NCBI GenBank assembly: GCA_019096065.1
Contig: JAGUCH010000003.1
Coordinates: 11,470,001 to 11,534,000, forward strand
DNA length: 64,000 bases
Reading direction: 5' to 3'
Origin: Paracyclopina nana
Taxonomy: Eukaryota; Arthropoda; Copepoda; Cyclopoida; Cyclopettidae
Below the pieces are notes generated by a model. That model was not told where the DNA came from and searched no databases. It saw only the letters and a program-made list of their open reading frames with translations. Below, in pieces: positions 1-15,128 of this stretch; position 1 is the stretch's first letter; every line of letters begins with the position of its first letter. A program made the position numbers and the translations under genes.

Positions 1-842
1 TTAGCATGGCAACAAAAAATGACTAAATGCATGTATGTGGTTACTTTTTTCGAGAGTGAGAGAGAAAAAAAGATGGTTTTTAGCTCGTTCTCATATTTTT
101 CTAGCTAGGCTCCTGTCATGTTAAGCGAGGCTCTTTGGAGGCGCATATCTCAACAACTACTGAGAAGAAAAGCACCAAACTTGGTAGAATTCGTCATTGG
201 ACCCTATTAATAGTTCACGTCAAAATTCATCCGGATTAAAGACCGATTAACAGAGGCCATTTTTTCCCGCTATAAATGTTATGCAAAGCTGCCTTGCTTC
301 AAATTATGAACGGCCTCTAGTTGGGAGCCTCGGATATTTGGCACACAGCCATGGATAGTCTAACTGAAGAATCCTACCAAGTTTGGTTACAATCGGCTCA
401 GCAACTGCTGAGGTATGAGCTTCCAAAGAGCCTCGCTCAACTTTAAATAGCTTTGCTTAACTAATATGAGAACGAGCTATTATTTGTTATTGCACCAGAA
501 GAAAGAGGGTGGTAAAAAAACCTTGGACATATTTCGCAGAGCTCATCATCAACTTGTGAAGAATAATCGGCTATGATAAATGGTTATTATATAAAATCAC
601 ATGTAGTAGTAGTAAATTGTTAGAAGTATTTCAAGTTATCTCTCACGATTTTCTCTCCTGGTTTTCTTTCTTGCGTGGACTCAGCGCGCGGCCGAGGACG
701 AGGCCGCCGGCTGATTTTGCCCGCTGTGATGATGATGATGGAGGCCGCCGCCGGCCGAGGCCGCCGATCCCGCAGCCGCCGTGACCCCGACGCCCCCCTC
801 GAGGCTGTAATTGGGGGCAGGATGGCCACGGTTGTCCCACCA
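1..842. other. Non-coding flank downstream of FoxA
   Basis: This is the 3' side of the minus-strand FoxA gene. It holds one transposon-like element (81-479), then AT-rich sequence, then GC-rich sequence from about 680 that may be FoxA 3' UTR. I see no canonical AATAAA on the minus strand close to the FoxA stop. No open frame here resembles a known protein. Confidence 0.6.
81..479. repeat. Short inverted-repeat element, family A (MITE-like)
   Basis: The ends are perfect 16-bp inverted repeats: TAGCTCGTTCTCATAT at 81-96 and its complement at 464-479. Both ends carry TA, so a TA target duplication with a TIR of GCTCGTTCTCATAT is possible. There is no coding capacity. The interior resembles 27560-27810 in a ryanodine receptor intron: both contain ACCAAACTT, AAATTCATCCG, CTGCCTTG and CAATCGGCTCAG in the same order. 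Inference: a non-autonomous DNA transposon. Confidence 0.8.
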
Positions 843-3682
<2,840 letters not shown>

Positions 3683-4266
3683 TTATAGTTTACTGGCCGA
3701 ATAACGCTGAAGAGCACATTTATGTGCGCGCGTACACACAAAACTCTTGAGATTGTCGATGTCAATTAGTTCTACTCTCTCTCCTCTCGAATGAGACTGA
3801 ATTTGGGGCTGGCAGCAGCGACCTCGCCGCACTGAAGCCGAGTGCGCAGCAGCGGACAGCAAACGGCGAATCGCGGCGCGACGCCCCGTTCAAAGGTGCG
3901 TTGACAGTGCGCTTTCTAGCTCCACCTTCGGACCAGATAATCCACTGTCTATTGGCCAGACAACCGCTTTTGGGCCCCGCAAACCTTGCCTGCAATGCAA
4001 TGCTGATGCATTCATGATTTTTTCGAAATGTGTGAATCAGGGGTGGTAAACGGGGAGACACGCGCGCGCCTCTCCGCATTTTGAGGTGTAATTCACAAGT
4101 GAGAGTGAAAAAAGGAGCCAATTGTCGAGCCCATTGACCCCTGCTTTTCAACACAAAAATGAATGACTCGTGCAATTCACGAGATTCTTCTTCAATATGG
4201 GCCGGAAAACTGGAGACATTCCAATGGCACCACCTACGAAATGCTATTAATGGTGGCTCAGTCACT

Positions 4267-4787
4267 GGCTTAGTCTTTCGCACCATTTGCATAGTCATGC
4301 TATTTAAATAGCTCATAACATAAAAACGTATTTATATGGAAGCTAATTAAATACATTCAGAGGCTATTTAAATACATTTTATGCTATAAGCTATTTAAAT
4401 AGCTTGACTATGCAGAAAGCCAAGTTTTGTGTAGTCACGGTATTTAAATAGCTTGACTATGCAGAAAGGCTTACTCTTTCGCAAGTTTTGTATAGTCACG
4501 CTATTTAAATAGCTCATAACATAAAACGTATTTAAATGGATGCTAATTAAATACATTCAGAGGTTATTTAAATACATTTTATGCTATAAGCTATTTAAAT
4601 AGCTTTACTTTGCAGAAAGGCTCTTTCGCCACTTGTTTTGTATAGTCACGCTATTTAAATATTAAAATATCTGAATGTATCTAAATAGCCTATGAATATG
4701 TATTTTGACTAGCTGGCATTTAAATACGTTTTATGTTATGAACTATTTAAATAGCGTGACTATGCAAATTGTGCGAAAGACTAAGCC
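4267..4787. repeat. Inverted-repeat element, family E, with TATTTAAATA motifs
   Basis: The ends are long near-perfect inverted repeats of about 65 bp. The left starts GGCTTAGTCTTTCGCACC at 4267 and the right ends GCGAAAGACTAAGCC at 4787, each followed inward by CATAGTCA.GCTATTTAAATAG and ATAACATAAAACGTATTT. The interior repeats CTATTTAAATAGC, AATACATTCAGAGG and TATGCAGAAAGGC several times in both orientations. It has no coding capacity and fits a MITE. I could not identify a clear target duplication. Confidence 0.85.
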
Positions 4788-6033
4788 TAAATTAATATTA
4801 ATTAGCCAGATTTGAGCTCGATGTTTGCCTGGGCTCAATATTGGCTAGCTTTCACTTTCAAGGCTTTTCATGTGCTTTTTAGTGCAACTGACAATTGACT
4901 TGGCGTGTGGTTTTTGCGGCGTGAGTGGGTGCTTATTACTATTATATGGCAGCAATGCAATAGTAATAATAACTGTTGATCATGATGGCAGTCTGTATCA
5001 ATATTTGTCGTAGTCCCATTATGTTTACTTTGATAGACATCTTTTGTTGAAAACTGTTTGTCGAGCAATTAGGGCTTCTTAGCTGCGACGACTACGGGAC
5101 GAAAACTACCATCGTTTTCGTAGATTTGTTATGTGGCTAATCCAATAAAAAGATGAGAGATACTCTGCAAATATTGACTCGTGTGTCTGAAAAGTACTAA
5201 GCCAACTTTTTTAGAGCAAATGGAAACTATTCGCTGTGGGCAAACAACACATCTCTTCACACTCTTGAGGTCAATAAGTTTAACCACACATGTCAAATCA
5301 ACAAAGGCAACAGCTTTTCCACAAATATTGGCCTTTCAGCCCGCCTCAATAAAGCCATCATCATCAGTAGTATTCCGATCCAAAATGGATTAGCCTCTTA
5401 TTTAGGTAATTTCACAAATATTTGCCCACTGATGCTCTTTTCAAAGCCATTTTCAAAAGCTGTGCCAATAATTCACCATGTCAAATTTGATGCTGAAAAA
5501 ATGGGATTAAAATAAATAATATATTGAAATAAATCAACACTCCAAACTCATATGACCTTAATGACTTGGTTTTTTTGGTTTTTTTTTGCATAGATAACAT
5601 TCACGGTTTCCTGCAAAATATGCTGTTAAACACAGCTCATGGAAAAAGTTTACAAATCAATCCCCGCATTTGCATTTATCGTCACGAATCCGGATAATGT
5701 AAGCTTTGGAAAATTAGAAATAATTTTCTAGGCGAATAAAGAATTCAGAGTTGCTCAAAATTTATTTGAAGAATTTAGTTCATAAAAATGCAACATAATC
5801 GCTCGTATTTATGCATAGACAACGAAACCATGAAATGGTACCTTGGCTACTTTTGATTGCTTTTTTGAAGAATCATAGTCAGCCTGAGTCATAGAATTGT
5901 GAACACTTTTGTAGTAACCTATTACCGAATTGATTACAATTCACTGAAACAGCCTGTATATATTGATCATTTTTCGGATTATTATTTGCCATCTTTTGGA
6001 AAATCGTCCAAGGCCATGCCAGGCCAAGGCACA

Positions 6034-6050
6034 TTTTTTTTTTTTTTTTT
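6034..6050. repeat. Poly(T) tract
   Basis: An uninterrupted run of 17 T. It could be a simple microsatellite or the tail of an old retroposed sequence; nothing flanking it supports a specific element. Confidence 0.7.
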
Positions 6051-6224
6051 GATCGGGAAACGTTCTCCGGATGCTTAGCATTTTCAGCAATAGATTGTTA
6101 AATCCGGACTTCGCAAGAAAGCCCACCAATTCACGCAACTTCGTCTATACTCCTTAATTTACCTACTGTTATACGTAGCCAATTATTATTTAGCTCCAAA
6201 GATACTAGCATTAATAGTGCTCGT

Positions 6225-6230
6225 TTTATT
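6225..6230 (-). terminator. Probable poly(A) signal of the protein 4.1 gene
   Basis: AATAAA on the minus strand, about 220 nt past the protein 4.1 stop codon, the first canonical hexamer I see downstream. Assigned by position only. Confidence 0.5.
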
Positions 6231-6449
6231 CGTCTCATAGAACGGTTTACTTATCGCAATGTAGAAATGCAATTGATAATAAAGTAGCATCAGCAGTAGC
6301 AATCATATAGCGTGAAAGGCATATCCAACACTCGCGATCGTTTGACAAGAATAAAAAAAATAATAATAAAGAAAAGCTGCTCGTAGTAGTGAAACTAAAT
6401 ACAAATAACGACAACCATAAAGCAGAATAATTTCGAATGGCTGAGGAGT

Positions 6450-8619
6450 TTACATGCTGTCAGCTTGAGTCGTTTGATGAATCTCAATCTTTTCCACGGT
6501 CATGTCCGGATTCATGGCAGTTGCTTCTTGGATGGCTTGAGCCAGAGCTTCGTCATGATCAATGGGCTCTCCATCGGACTGGATGGTGACTTTCTGCTCC
6601 ACGCGAGTCTCCTTTTCTCCATTCACCTCGCAGGAGTAGGTCGTCGTTTCCACAGTCCTCGACCTGACATCGATCCATTTTTATATATATCTATCCAAAT
6701 AAATATTAAGGCTTACCGAGAGGTGATGATTTGGGAAGAGACAACCTCTCCTTCGACAGTGTCGTCGTCATCATCATCCACATCCACGGGGGTGTCATCC
6801 ACCGAGACCATGGCCATGCTTGAGGCCAGCCCCTTGCCAGCCAGGGGATCCTGGTCCAAGTCATACTCTCCGTGCTGGTCCTCATCCTCGTCGTCGTTGG
6901 CCTCCTTGGTGAAGGTCGACTCTTTGGACATGACCGCGACCTTTTCCGAGTAGGACGTCTTCTTGGAGGCCAGCGTGGTTTCCGAGAGGAGAGCGTACAT
7001 GGTCCCCTTGGCTCCGTTGGATTTGCTGGTCTTCTTCGTGACGGATTGTACTTTGTAGGAGGCTCCGGCTGGATCCTCCATGGAGAACTGATTCTGCACC
7101 ACGGACGTCTTGGGAAGATTCGAGGGCAGATCCTTTGAGGGCGGGGCCGTGACCACGGCCAACTGAGGGGGCGTGTTGTACAGAGTAGTGTGTCTTTTAT
7201 TTCCTGAAAACATATTGTCAAAATGACGCCCATTATTATGCCCATAATTAGAATTAAAAATGTCATCCGGACACGCATCAACATTTTTGGGCGTGACTAA
7301 TTTTTTTATAGCAATTATTCATATAGCATAAAAATTATGGATATTTTTTCGTACCTGTGATTTCAGTGATTGGAATGTCAGAGATGGCTGTCAGTGAATT
7401 GGAATGAACTGGCGGCCTCAAGTCCGAAAGAGAGGAGTCATTGGTCGTGTCCAACCCAGGAGCTGGCTGGAGATGAGGTTGGTCTTGATTTTTGGGATGA
7501 TACGAAGGGTTCTGATGATGGTAGTTCCTGGGCAATGTGCTCGACTCGTTGCTCGCCATTGGCCGCCGGCCGCCGGAGGATTCCGGACTCGTGTCACTTT
7601 TCTGCTCGCGCCTCATCTTGGTCGAAATCTGGGCCTGGTGCTGAGTCCGTCCGGAGTAGCGGAACTTTGATCCGAACCTGGGGAACTTGAACTTCTCCCT
7701 GGGCTCCGGAGAGAGCAGCCTGAAGAAGCTGTGGTGCTCCACGCAGATCTTCCACAACCGCTTGGCAGATCTGTGGTTGTTCAGCTTGAAGCCTATGGTG
7801 GACTCGAACTGCTCAAACTCGCCCGGGCGAAGCTTGATGAAGAAGCCGTTCCTCTTGTAGGAGATCTTGATGATCTTGGGCCAGGCAAACCGGTTGATAC
7901 GCAATCGGTCGCGGTAGACCAGGATTCCAGAGGAGCAGACACCAAGCATGATTTCCACATTCTCAGAGTCCCTGGCATGGTGCAGGCTCACTCCATACAT
8001 GGCCAGCTTCTTGGCATTTTCCAGATAGTGCAGCTCAGCCTCAGCAGGAGTTTGGCCCTGAAATATCCAGTTTTACACCAGCGCATCATCATGATTTATC
8101 TATCCTGATTACCTTCAAAGTTGACTTGTGTATCTCCATGATTTTCTCAAGGAGATCATCGCTTTGGCAGGGGGCAAAGTCAAAGTCTCTCAAGTAGTCA
8201 ATGCTGTGCCCATGCTCAGCAGGGTCGTAGTCCCCCAACTCAGACTGGACCAGGTAGGCTCCCAGGAGAGCATGGGTGACAAAGGAGCAGGGCAGGCGGC
8301 CGTTCTTGATGTCATTCTGGATTTGCAGGCACATTTGGTAGCGTGTCAAGTCCTCCTGAAGTTGAGCTGGCTCAGGGGGGTAGAACTTGACCTGAAAGGT
8401 GCACTTGCGGTCCTCCTTCAGCTGCTTGTTCAGCCCTCGGTCTCCATGAAGCCAGGTCAGACACTTGTCCCTATGGTCAATGTAGAGGAAGCCAAAGTAG
8501 TCCTTCTCTACCAGGTTGATATGTTCTGCCACCCTGACAAGCAGGTCTTCCCCAGTGGCTTTGCCCTCAATGTCAAACTTGGCTGTGGAGCCATCGAGTA
8601 AAGTAACCTCCACAATCAT
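6450..8619 (-). CDS. cora: Protein 4.1 / coracle, FERM-domain membrane-skeleton protein
   Basis: Four coding exons, complement(6450..6663, 6717..7203, 7355..8057, 8113..8619), give 636 residues with all phases consistent. Residues 1 to about 285 form the FERM domain (EDYFGF-type F1 lobe, [29 protein letters not shown]). The FERM-adjacent segment [12 protein letters not shown] follows at about 297-307. An acidic low-complexity stretch (DDEDEDQ, then a run of Asp) comes next. The C-terminal 4.1 domain ends with [14 protein letters not shown] and [11 protein letters not shown]. The family links membrane proteins to spectrin-actin and, in flies, acts at septate junctions. The start is the ATG at the first FERM strand, with an in-frame TGA eight codons upstream, so this transcript has no headpiece. 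Introns are 49-151 bp. The orthologue name coracle is inferred. Confidence 0.94.
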
Positions 8620-9753
8620 TGCGATGAAGCTTGCGAGTGCTCAAGCATTGAAGCTCTTCTTTGGCTTGGTGGAATGGGTGCCCTTTTTGCATAGGAAGGG
8701 TGTCAACTGCTCATAGCTAGAGTGTGTATACACACAAGCCTGATGCAAGGAAAGGCAGCACGCAGGGGCTTCTCATTGTTCGGCTGAAAGAGCCGAGCTC
8801 TCCATTAGCGTTCTTTCGGCAAAAGTGCGTGTCTGCTTAATAAGCCTCTTTGCGCAAGCAGATGTGTCCAATCAACTATTATGGACATTTAAAGACAAAG
8901 ATGTTTACTCAGGTTGGCTGGTCAAGGGTGTCCAAGTGGGTGTAATGGCATTTCCTCCAAGAGAATTTTGCCCTAATAAAGCTGGCTCGTTTGTTTGTGA
9001 CGCAGCATGACAGCAGAAGAGGCACACCTTGTGTATGGCAGTAGTAGTAGAAGAACCTGGCTTAATAGAGGCGTCGGAATGGGACTCAAAAGCTGAATCT
9101 CGATTGGTTGTAAAGTGCAATGCACAAAAATCCGGTTCTTCTTCCAGATTCTTCGCCTGATAGTTGAAGCTGCTGCGCACCAGCTGCAGATGCAGTAAAA
9201 TAATAAAAATTGGGAGAAGACTTTTGCAGAAATATATTAATATATTCTCTCTCTCTCTCTGCTAAGTTTCAGAATGTAAAATATCATGATGGAATAGTAG
9301 TAGTATTAGCCTTAGAGTAGAGGCCAAAAGAGGCCACAGACTAAGGCTGGAACATAGCACTAGTTCTATATAAGTAGTAGTATACATATAGTGTTTTTAT
9401 GCTTCTTTTTTATATAAATATATATATCAGAGAAGTGTGGGCTCTTTCCTCGAACTAAAAACATGAACCTTGATTTTGGTAGCAGTAATGAAAAAGGTTG
9501 TTGCTCCTTGCTGACTCAGTATGAATTCCATATTAATAAAATAAAAGTTAGGTTATAATATAGCAGTGTGGGTATGCATGTATCAGGGGGGGATTTGAGT
9601 GTCTTTTCTAAACAGAGTAATGCCATTAAGTTGTGTATAAAAAACATTTGTCATGGACACTTGGTAGCATCTAAGCTATTATGTAATCGGGGGAGGGCCC
9701 TTCACCAGACATTCAGTTGTCAGGAATTGCTTACAAAAGTTTGATGATGATGA
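8620..9753. other. Spacer between protein 4.1 and the ZFP36 gene
   Basis: Contains the protein 4.1 5' UTR and promoter near 8620 and the ZFP36 3' UTR near 9753. The middle has a CT-rich run (about 9244-9261) and AT-rich sequence. The short opposing frames at 8825-9010 and 8905-9180 have no recognisable domain and overlap each other, so I do not call them. Confidence 0.55.
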
Positions 9754-12700
9754 TTATTTGGACAAGGTGCTAAATACTGGGAGTCGAGAAATGGCGAAAT
9801 CTTCCTCGTTTTGATCCTTGGGGAAGTTGGAATTCAATGGAGTCCAAGTGTTGTTGGAGGAGGCAAATCCGTTATAGTTGTTGTCCACCTTGTTGTTCTG
9901 GCGGGGCCTGACCTGGTGGTCAAACATGGGCAGTGGTTTGATGGTGGCCTGCTGCTCATTACTGCTACTCAATCTGCCACTTCCAATGGGGCTGGTGCAA
10001 GAAGAAGCGATTCTGGCAGATTTCTGTTGCTGTTGCTGCTGCAATTGCTGCTGCTCCTTCTTGTACTCCTCCATGTTGTGGATGAAATGGCATCTGGGTC
10101 CATAGGGGCAGAACCCGACGGAATGGTAAGTTCTGCACAAATCTGTCTTGTATTTGGGGTGGCGAGAGACGGTCCGCAACTCTGACTGGCCGTGGGCAAA
10201 TTGGCACTTTTCGCCATACTTGCACGTCCCGAATTCGCTGAAGGGTCTGCACAATTCCGTCTTGTAGCGGCTGGTGTTGACCTTGGCGGAGGAGGCGGAG
10301 TTGGAGGACGACGAGGTCGTGGAGGAGGCCGAGCTGTGGTTGTCATTGTTGATCTTGTTTCGCAGCCGCTCCAGCTCGCAGATTTTCTTGTCGAGGCTCA
10401 AGGCCGCGGAGGCCGCGGAGCTGTTGTCGGCCAGCAGCGAGCTGAACGAGGCCGCGAACTGGTTGAAAGCGGCCTCGAGCGGCAGCGAAGAGGACGAGGA
10501 TGGGGTCGAGATGGTGGAAGAGGGTGAGCTAAAGTCCCTTCTGGACGAGATGGGCGACGAGGACGAGGATGAGTGGTTCAAGTTGCTGTTGGTCTGGAAG
10601 CTACTGTTGGCCAAGAACTTGTCCTCAGCGTCGAGGCTGAGGTCGAAAATGTGAGTAAAACTGTCATCAGTGACCTGAAATCATGTTAATATTATCATTT
10701 GAGAGCCGTTTCATTATCATCCGCGAGATGGAGCTGCGATTTGTTTACTACTTAAAAGCGGACTTTGCGTACGAGTCGGCGTCTTTCCCGCCATCTGATG
10801 GCCGAAAATGCCAAAATGCGTGCATAGCGAAAAAAGCCACCTCTGGTACTTTTTTAAACTCCCATCTAAAACATATCCAATCACAGATTCATTTTTAAAA
10901 ATGCAAATTCAAATATCGACTATTTTTGTTACGCAATGTAGGGCATTTTTGAGCGGTTTCCGCAGCTAAATCATTTATCGATTTCCAAAGGAATTCACCC
11001 GAATTATTATGGCAAGTGCCAATTTACGAGGAGTAAACGCTCAAATATTCATGGATATAATATGGAAGCTGTTGCGCAACACTTATCAGTGTGCTTAGTT
11101 CTTTGTTCCTTTGAGAGCTTGCAAGCCATAGCTAAGCAGCTTGGCACCAAAAGGCAACAACCAAACGGGCCAGCTTCGTATTTAGGCTCACTACATACGT
11201 AGTATACTATATTAAGTGTCTCGTAGAATCTGGGGCCATTTCAACGACGACCACAGCAGTGGAGCACAAAGCAAAGCTGTGGCATTTATTTGCAGATTTG
11301 GGCCCATCCGGCCAGTTCAAGTCGGTTTTAACGAGACACACGCGCGTACACCATAGTACTACATAGTATATCTATTATATAAAAGGTCTCATCTATGGCA
11401 TAAACTGTTGGTGTGCAGTGGTGCAAGAATTTCAAGCTGCCGCAATTTAGACAGAAATATAGCAGCATTTTGTATACAATAAGCTGGAATTGCTGCTATT
11501 GATGTCTTTTAAAGAAAAAAAAAGAGTTTTTTCGGTGCTGCTGTAGACTACTACCAAGACCGGTTCCTTTTTAAAAAAAAGCTTTTTCAGATGATTAGGC
11601 CTGCAGTAGATCAGTAATAATAGAAACTTATTGTAGCATGAACAAGCTTCTATATAATAAATAGCTGATACAGTTAGTTTAGGACCAATACAGCAGCATA
11701 ATTGGGTTTTTTCATAAGCTATCACGTTATTGTGACTGCGTTTTAAAGGCAATAATAGCCAATGCCATCAACTGCTTCTTTCCATATTCCAGAACAATAT
11801 CTCAATACAGTATTTCCTAATTTGCAAAGTATCCACTTTCTGTAGCTGTATTTGCTTCCTTTTGTACGTATCTTACAAACTTATATGTACTACTAGCTAT
11901 ATTTTCTACAGTATATAATAATTCGTCAAATCGTTCCTTTGTTCGCTACATCAGCAAAAAGGGCTCTTTTAGAGCATAGTATATGGGGAAACTACCTCAT
12001 AATGCCATCTAAGGATCTGGATGTAGGCAGCAAAAAATCAAGGCCAAGAAAAGCCGGCGAGGAAAGCCTTCTTCGAGGTTTTTGCCCCCGAGTCGCAAAA
12101 AAGGCTGTGTGACCATGAAAGTAGCGAAGAAAGGCGTGGCCTCTTTCGCCGCATTTCTTGGCCTCGTGTCAATGCATTTAAGCAGGAACTGGGTCAATGT
12201 TGGCTGGTGTCAGTGGCCTTTTAAAGGCCGGCCACAACGAGCTACTTTACTCTGTATACAGTGCATGTGTGCGATGATATCCCGTTAGCATTTGACAACT
12301 AAAAAAGCAACTTCCAAGGTCACGCAACAGCTTTATTTGTTTCTACTGACAAAAAGCAGAGAGGCTTGCAAGGTCAATCTTTGCATTAATTTGTTGATCA
12401 AAGCAGCCTTTTTTTAACTGTATTGGCTGCTTACAAGCTTGTATTTCCGGGGTGAGCGCTCACGACTGGTTCTAATAAAGTGCGGTTATGGCTGGTTTTG
12501 CGGTCAGTTTGGCCACTTTTTGGGCACAAAGTTGCACACAAAGTTGGCATACAACTATTTTTTAAAAATACTACATATCTCGAAAATGCAGGATACTTTT
12601 GTGTTGCGCGCTTTCACTTTCCCGCGCGAATAGCTTTCATTCCCGGAAAAAATATGAAAAGAAATAAATGCAGATTCGAAAGCCTTACCTTTCCAAACAT
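9754..12700 (-). CDS. Tis11: ZFP36 / Tis11 tandem CCCH zinc-finger mRNA-decay factor
   Basis: The main coding exon is 9754..10674. A 12-nt coding start at 12689..12700 (ATG then TTT GGA AAG, followed by GTAAGG) joins it in phase 0, giving 310 residues. Two CX8CX5CX3H fingers lie at about 140-165 and 178-203, each with the family lead-in (RYKTEL, KYKTDL). The N-terminal THIFDLS matches the conserved ATIFDLS of this family, and the C-terminal RLPVFSTLS matches the RLPIF motif that recruits CCR4-NOT. The family binds AU-rich 3' UTRs and triggers deadenylation in the cytoplasm. Poly-Ser and poly-Gln (CAG) runs are present. The finger exon is certain; the tiny first segment is supported by the lack of any in-frame ATG in the 5' part of the big exon and by matching phase. 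The intron is about 2 kb. Confidence 0.9.
11194..11206. repeat. 13-bp word CATACGTAGTATA, copy 1
   Basis: Exact copies of this word also occur at 26378-26390 and 59678-59690. The contexts differ, so it is either part of a short dispersed repeat or a chance recurrence in AT-rich DNA. Confidence 0.4.
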
Positions 12701-12941
12701 TTTGTCGGGCTGTTGGGCAAAGTGGTCAGTAATAAATCCAGAAATTGGAATGTAGTAGTTAAGAGAAGCAACGATTTCAAAGTTTAGGTCGACTCGTTAT
12801 TTCTCAGCCGCGAATCCCACTCGTGACTTTGTCTCGAGTTTGGAAGGTCGGCTTCAATTGCAAATTGCTGTTGGTAGTTCCACACAACGACGGCAACTGA
12901 GTTGTTGTTCACGTGGGTCTACAACAGCTCGCTGCTGTTGG

Positions 12942-12970
12942 TGTCGTCGTCGTCGTCGTCGTCGTCGTCG
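12942..12970. repeat. (GTC)n microsatellite
   Basis: About nine and a half perfect GTC units. It lies upstream of the ZFP36 first coding segment and could be transcribed in its 5' UTR. Confidence 0.8.
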
Positions 12971-15121
12971 TGAACTTGAGCTGGCTCGCGAAGCAAAAAG
13001 ACCTTGAAAAACGCCGCGACGATCAACGCGCGAGTACTCGTCGAGCATCTGCACAACATAACTGAAATATCTGAAAAAACGACAGAGTTTTTACCTCATT
13101 TAGCAGTTTGAGGTGTTTTCTGCATTTAATGGCCTTTTTTTTTTGAATTTTGGGGGTTTTTCGGGCCTGCGCCCCACTGTGGCTGAAACAGGCCTTAAAG
13201 CAACAAAGACGAATTTTCGTGACGCGTCGTCGTCATTGTTGGGCTTCCAAACATTTACAACTAGTTTACCTCCACTATTTTTGCCAATTTGCTTTGTGCT
13301 CGTGGTTTGCCAATTCCACAACATTCGGGCCTTTATTCAAATGAATTTTTGCGTACATTTAAAGCAGCAACAGCTGAACATGCTGCACATTGAATTTACG
13401 CTCGTACACATGTGGTTTTTTTTCATATACATATGGATTTTGTAATGTTTTCCTAGTGCATTATTACGTACTTTCCTCAATTTAATTGGTGAAGCCGAGT
13501 AGCTTTAAAATTGTTTCATTTTGCAGCTAATTATACCATCATCGTCATGACATTTCGTGAGTGTAAAGTTCAATTCTTACATACAAATGAACAAAGGTAC
13601 ACAGACCAAAAATACTACGGTTTTTTTTTCTTCAGTAAATCTCATCCCCGATAAAAGCCAAGCGTATTAATAGTGGCAAAATCAAGCTTATGCTCATAAT
13701 TCCACCCGGAAGCACAATGGCTTTTTTTTCGAGATTTTATGCATTCCCGAGCAATCACAACAGTGTAAATGATTTTGTGTCATTGTATGCAGATGATGTG
13801 GGCCTAAACTGTCACTCAAGGCCACAAATGCTCTCAAATCAGCATCCTCCTACATAGTATACACTAAAGTATAATAAGCATTAATTGTGGCTAATTTTAT
13901 AGTTGACAATAAAATTCGATACCTTTTTTTGGTACCATTATTCAAAGTACTTATATTACATACACAGGCATCTATTAATGCGGATTTAAAAACTGAGGCC
14001 AGAGAAGCCTCCAGATTCGAGCAAAATGGTCGGAATCTGAAATGGAGCATTTATCGATGATGCGATGAGAGGATTATAGGTACTTTTTTCGTATTATCAT
14101 ACTAAAAGCAATTTTTACTGCATAATCCACTCCTCGCGAATGGGCAAGATCTATCGATTAAAGAGAAATACTTTGATGGCCTCGTGGATCTCTCGTGGAT
14201 CTGAAAGGCTGTACACAGTGAATCAGCAATACAGTTATTAGCAAAAAACGTGGTGAGCTCGAGCGGAAGTTTTTTGCTTCAAAGGCCTTGAATCAAGCTT
14301 TCCTTTTGTTGCGTTTTTTATCACCCGAGACATGACCTTCATGCTCAGACTTTTTGCGGCCTTGAAGGCCAACGAGCCGCCGAGCTTGACCTTGGCGAAA
14401 ATTGTTTTTGTCCGCCCCGAAAAAAAAGCCTAGATAAAGAAGCATCCCTATTATGTCACACAAAGGATTCAGTATGTTTTCGGAAGATGCGCGCGCGCGA
14501 ATCACGCAACCTCCCTATAAAAAAAATCTCCAGGAAGCGCGCGCGAGCTGCATGAAGAGATACAATGTTATGTAAGCGGCTTTTCGTATTATCATTGGGA
14601 TTTTGTCTGTTTCAGGAAACGATATTGAACTTGAAACATCATCGAAGTCAGATACAATTACGTAACAGAATTATATTGAATAGACCTTTTTTTTATTATC
14701 ATCATTATTGTTATACTATAGCTTCGCCTCAAATAGTGAGTGTAGTAGCAGCAGTCTTAATAGGCGAAAAATAGCACTATGTATTTATGATGCTGTGAAA
14801 AATATAGTGAGTTATATTACTGATGTCTCCAGCTGGAAATAGTATATATTTTTGCCATCACAATGACAAAAGGGACTTAGTTGTAGTGTGATAAGTGTAA
14901 AAATCATCCATTTGACCATATCATGTCTGATTTTGTGGCATAAGCATATACCATTATTATTATAAATTGGTGGGTGGTACAGAAGAAATGAGAAGATAAA
15001 TTCAGTCTGAATCTCGCATGAAAAACACAATATAAAACCATTTTCCCCATAAAAATACAAAAATGTACAGAAAAGTGAGCTGCTTCACAAATGGCACGAC
15101 GACAAAAAAGAAAAGATAGCC

Positions 15122-15127
15122 TTTATT
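15122..15127 (-). terminator. Poly(A) signal one base after the hunchback stop
   Basis: On the minus strand the sequence reads TAG C AATAAA: the stop codon is at 15129-15131 and the hexamer begins after a single base. If used, the 3' UTR would be only a few tens of bases. A second AATAAA near 14692-14697 could support a longer transcript. Confidence 0.55.
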
Positions 15128-15128
15128 G

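Larger units (their letters stand above)
3683..6449. other. Intergenic region, FoxA promoter side to protein 4.1 3' end
   Basis: About 2.8 kb with no recognisable gene. It should hold the FoxA promoter and 5' UTR next to 3683. It contains the family E inverted-repeat element (4267-4787), a T17 tract (6034-6050) and, at its right end, the protein 4.1 3' UTR with a poly(A) signal on the minus strand. Open frames such as 3762-4316 minus and 5181-5393 plus resemble nothing known. Confidence 0.6.
12701..15128. other. Spacer between the ZFP36 and hunchback genes
   Basis: About 2.4 kb. Its left end should contain the ZFP36 5' UTR and promoter. It contains a (GTC)n microsatellite at 12942-12970 and AT-rich sequence. 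The right end is the downstream flank of hunchback, with a poly(A) signal almost touching the stop codon and a second candidate AATAAA (minus) near 14692. No open frame resembles a known protein. Confidence 0.55.

Noticed and set aside
3762-4316. 184-residue minus-strand frame upstream of FoxA
   Set aside because: No family resemblance, it runs into the family E repeat, and it lies where FoxA 5' UTR or promoter is expected.
8825-9180. Overlapping frames on both strands between protein 4.1 and ZFP36
   Set aside because: Frames overlap in opposite directions, are short, and show no motif; probably chance frames in UTR or spacer.
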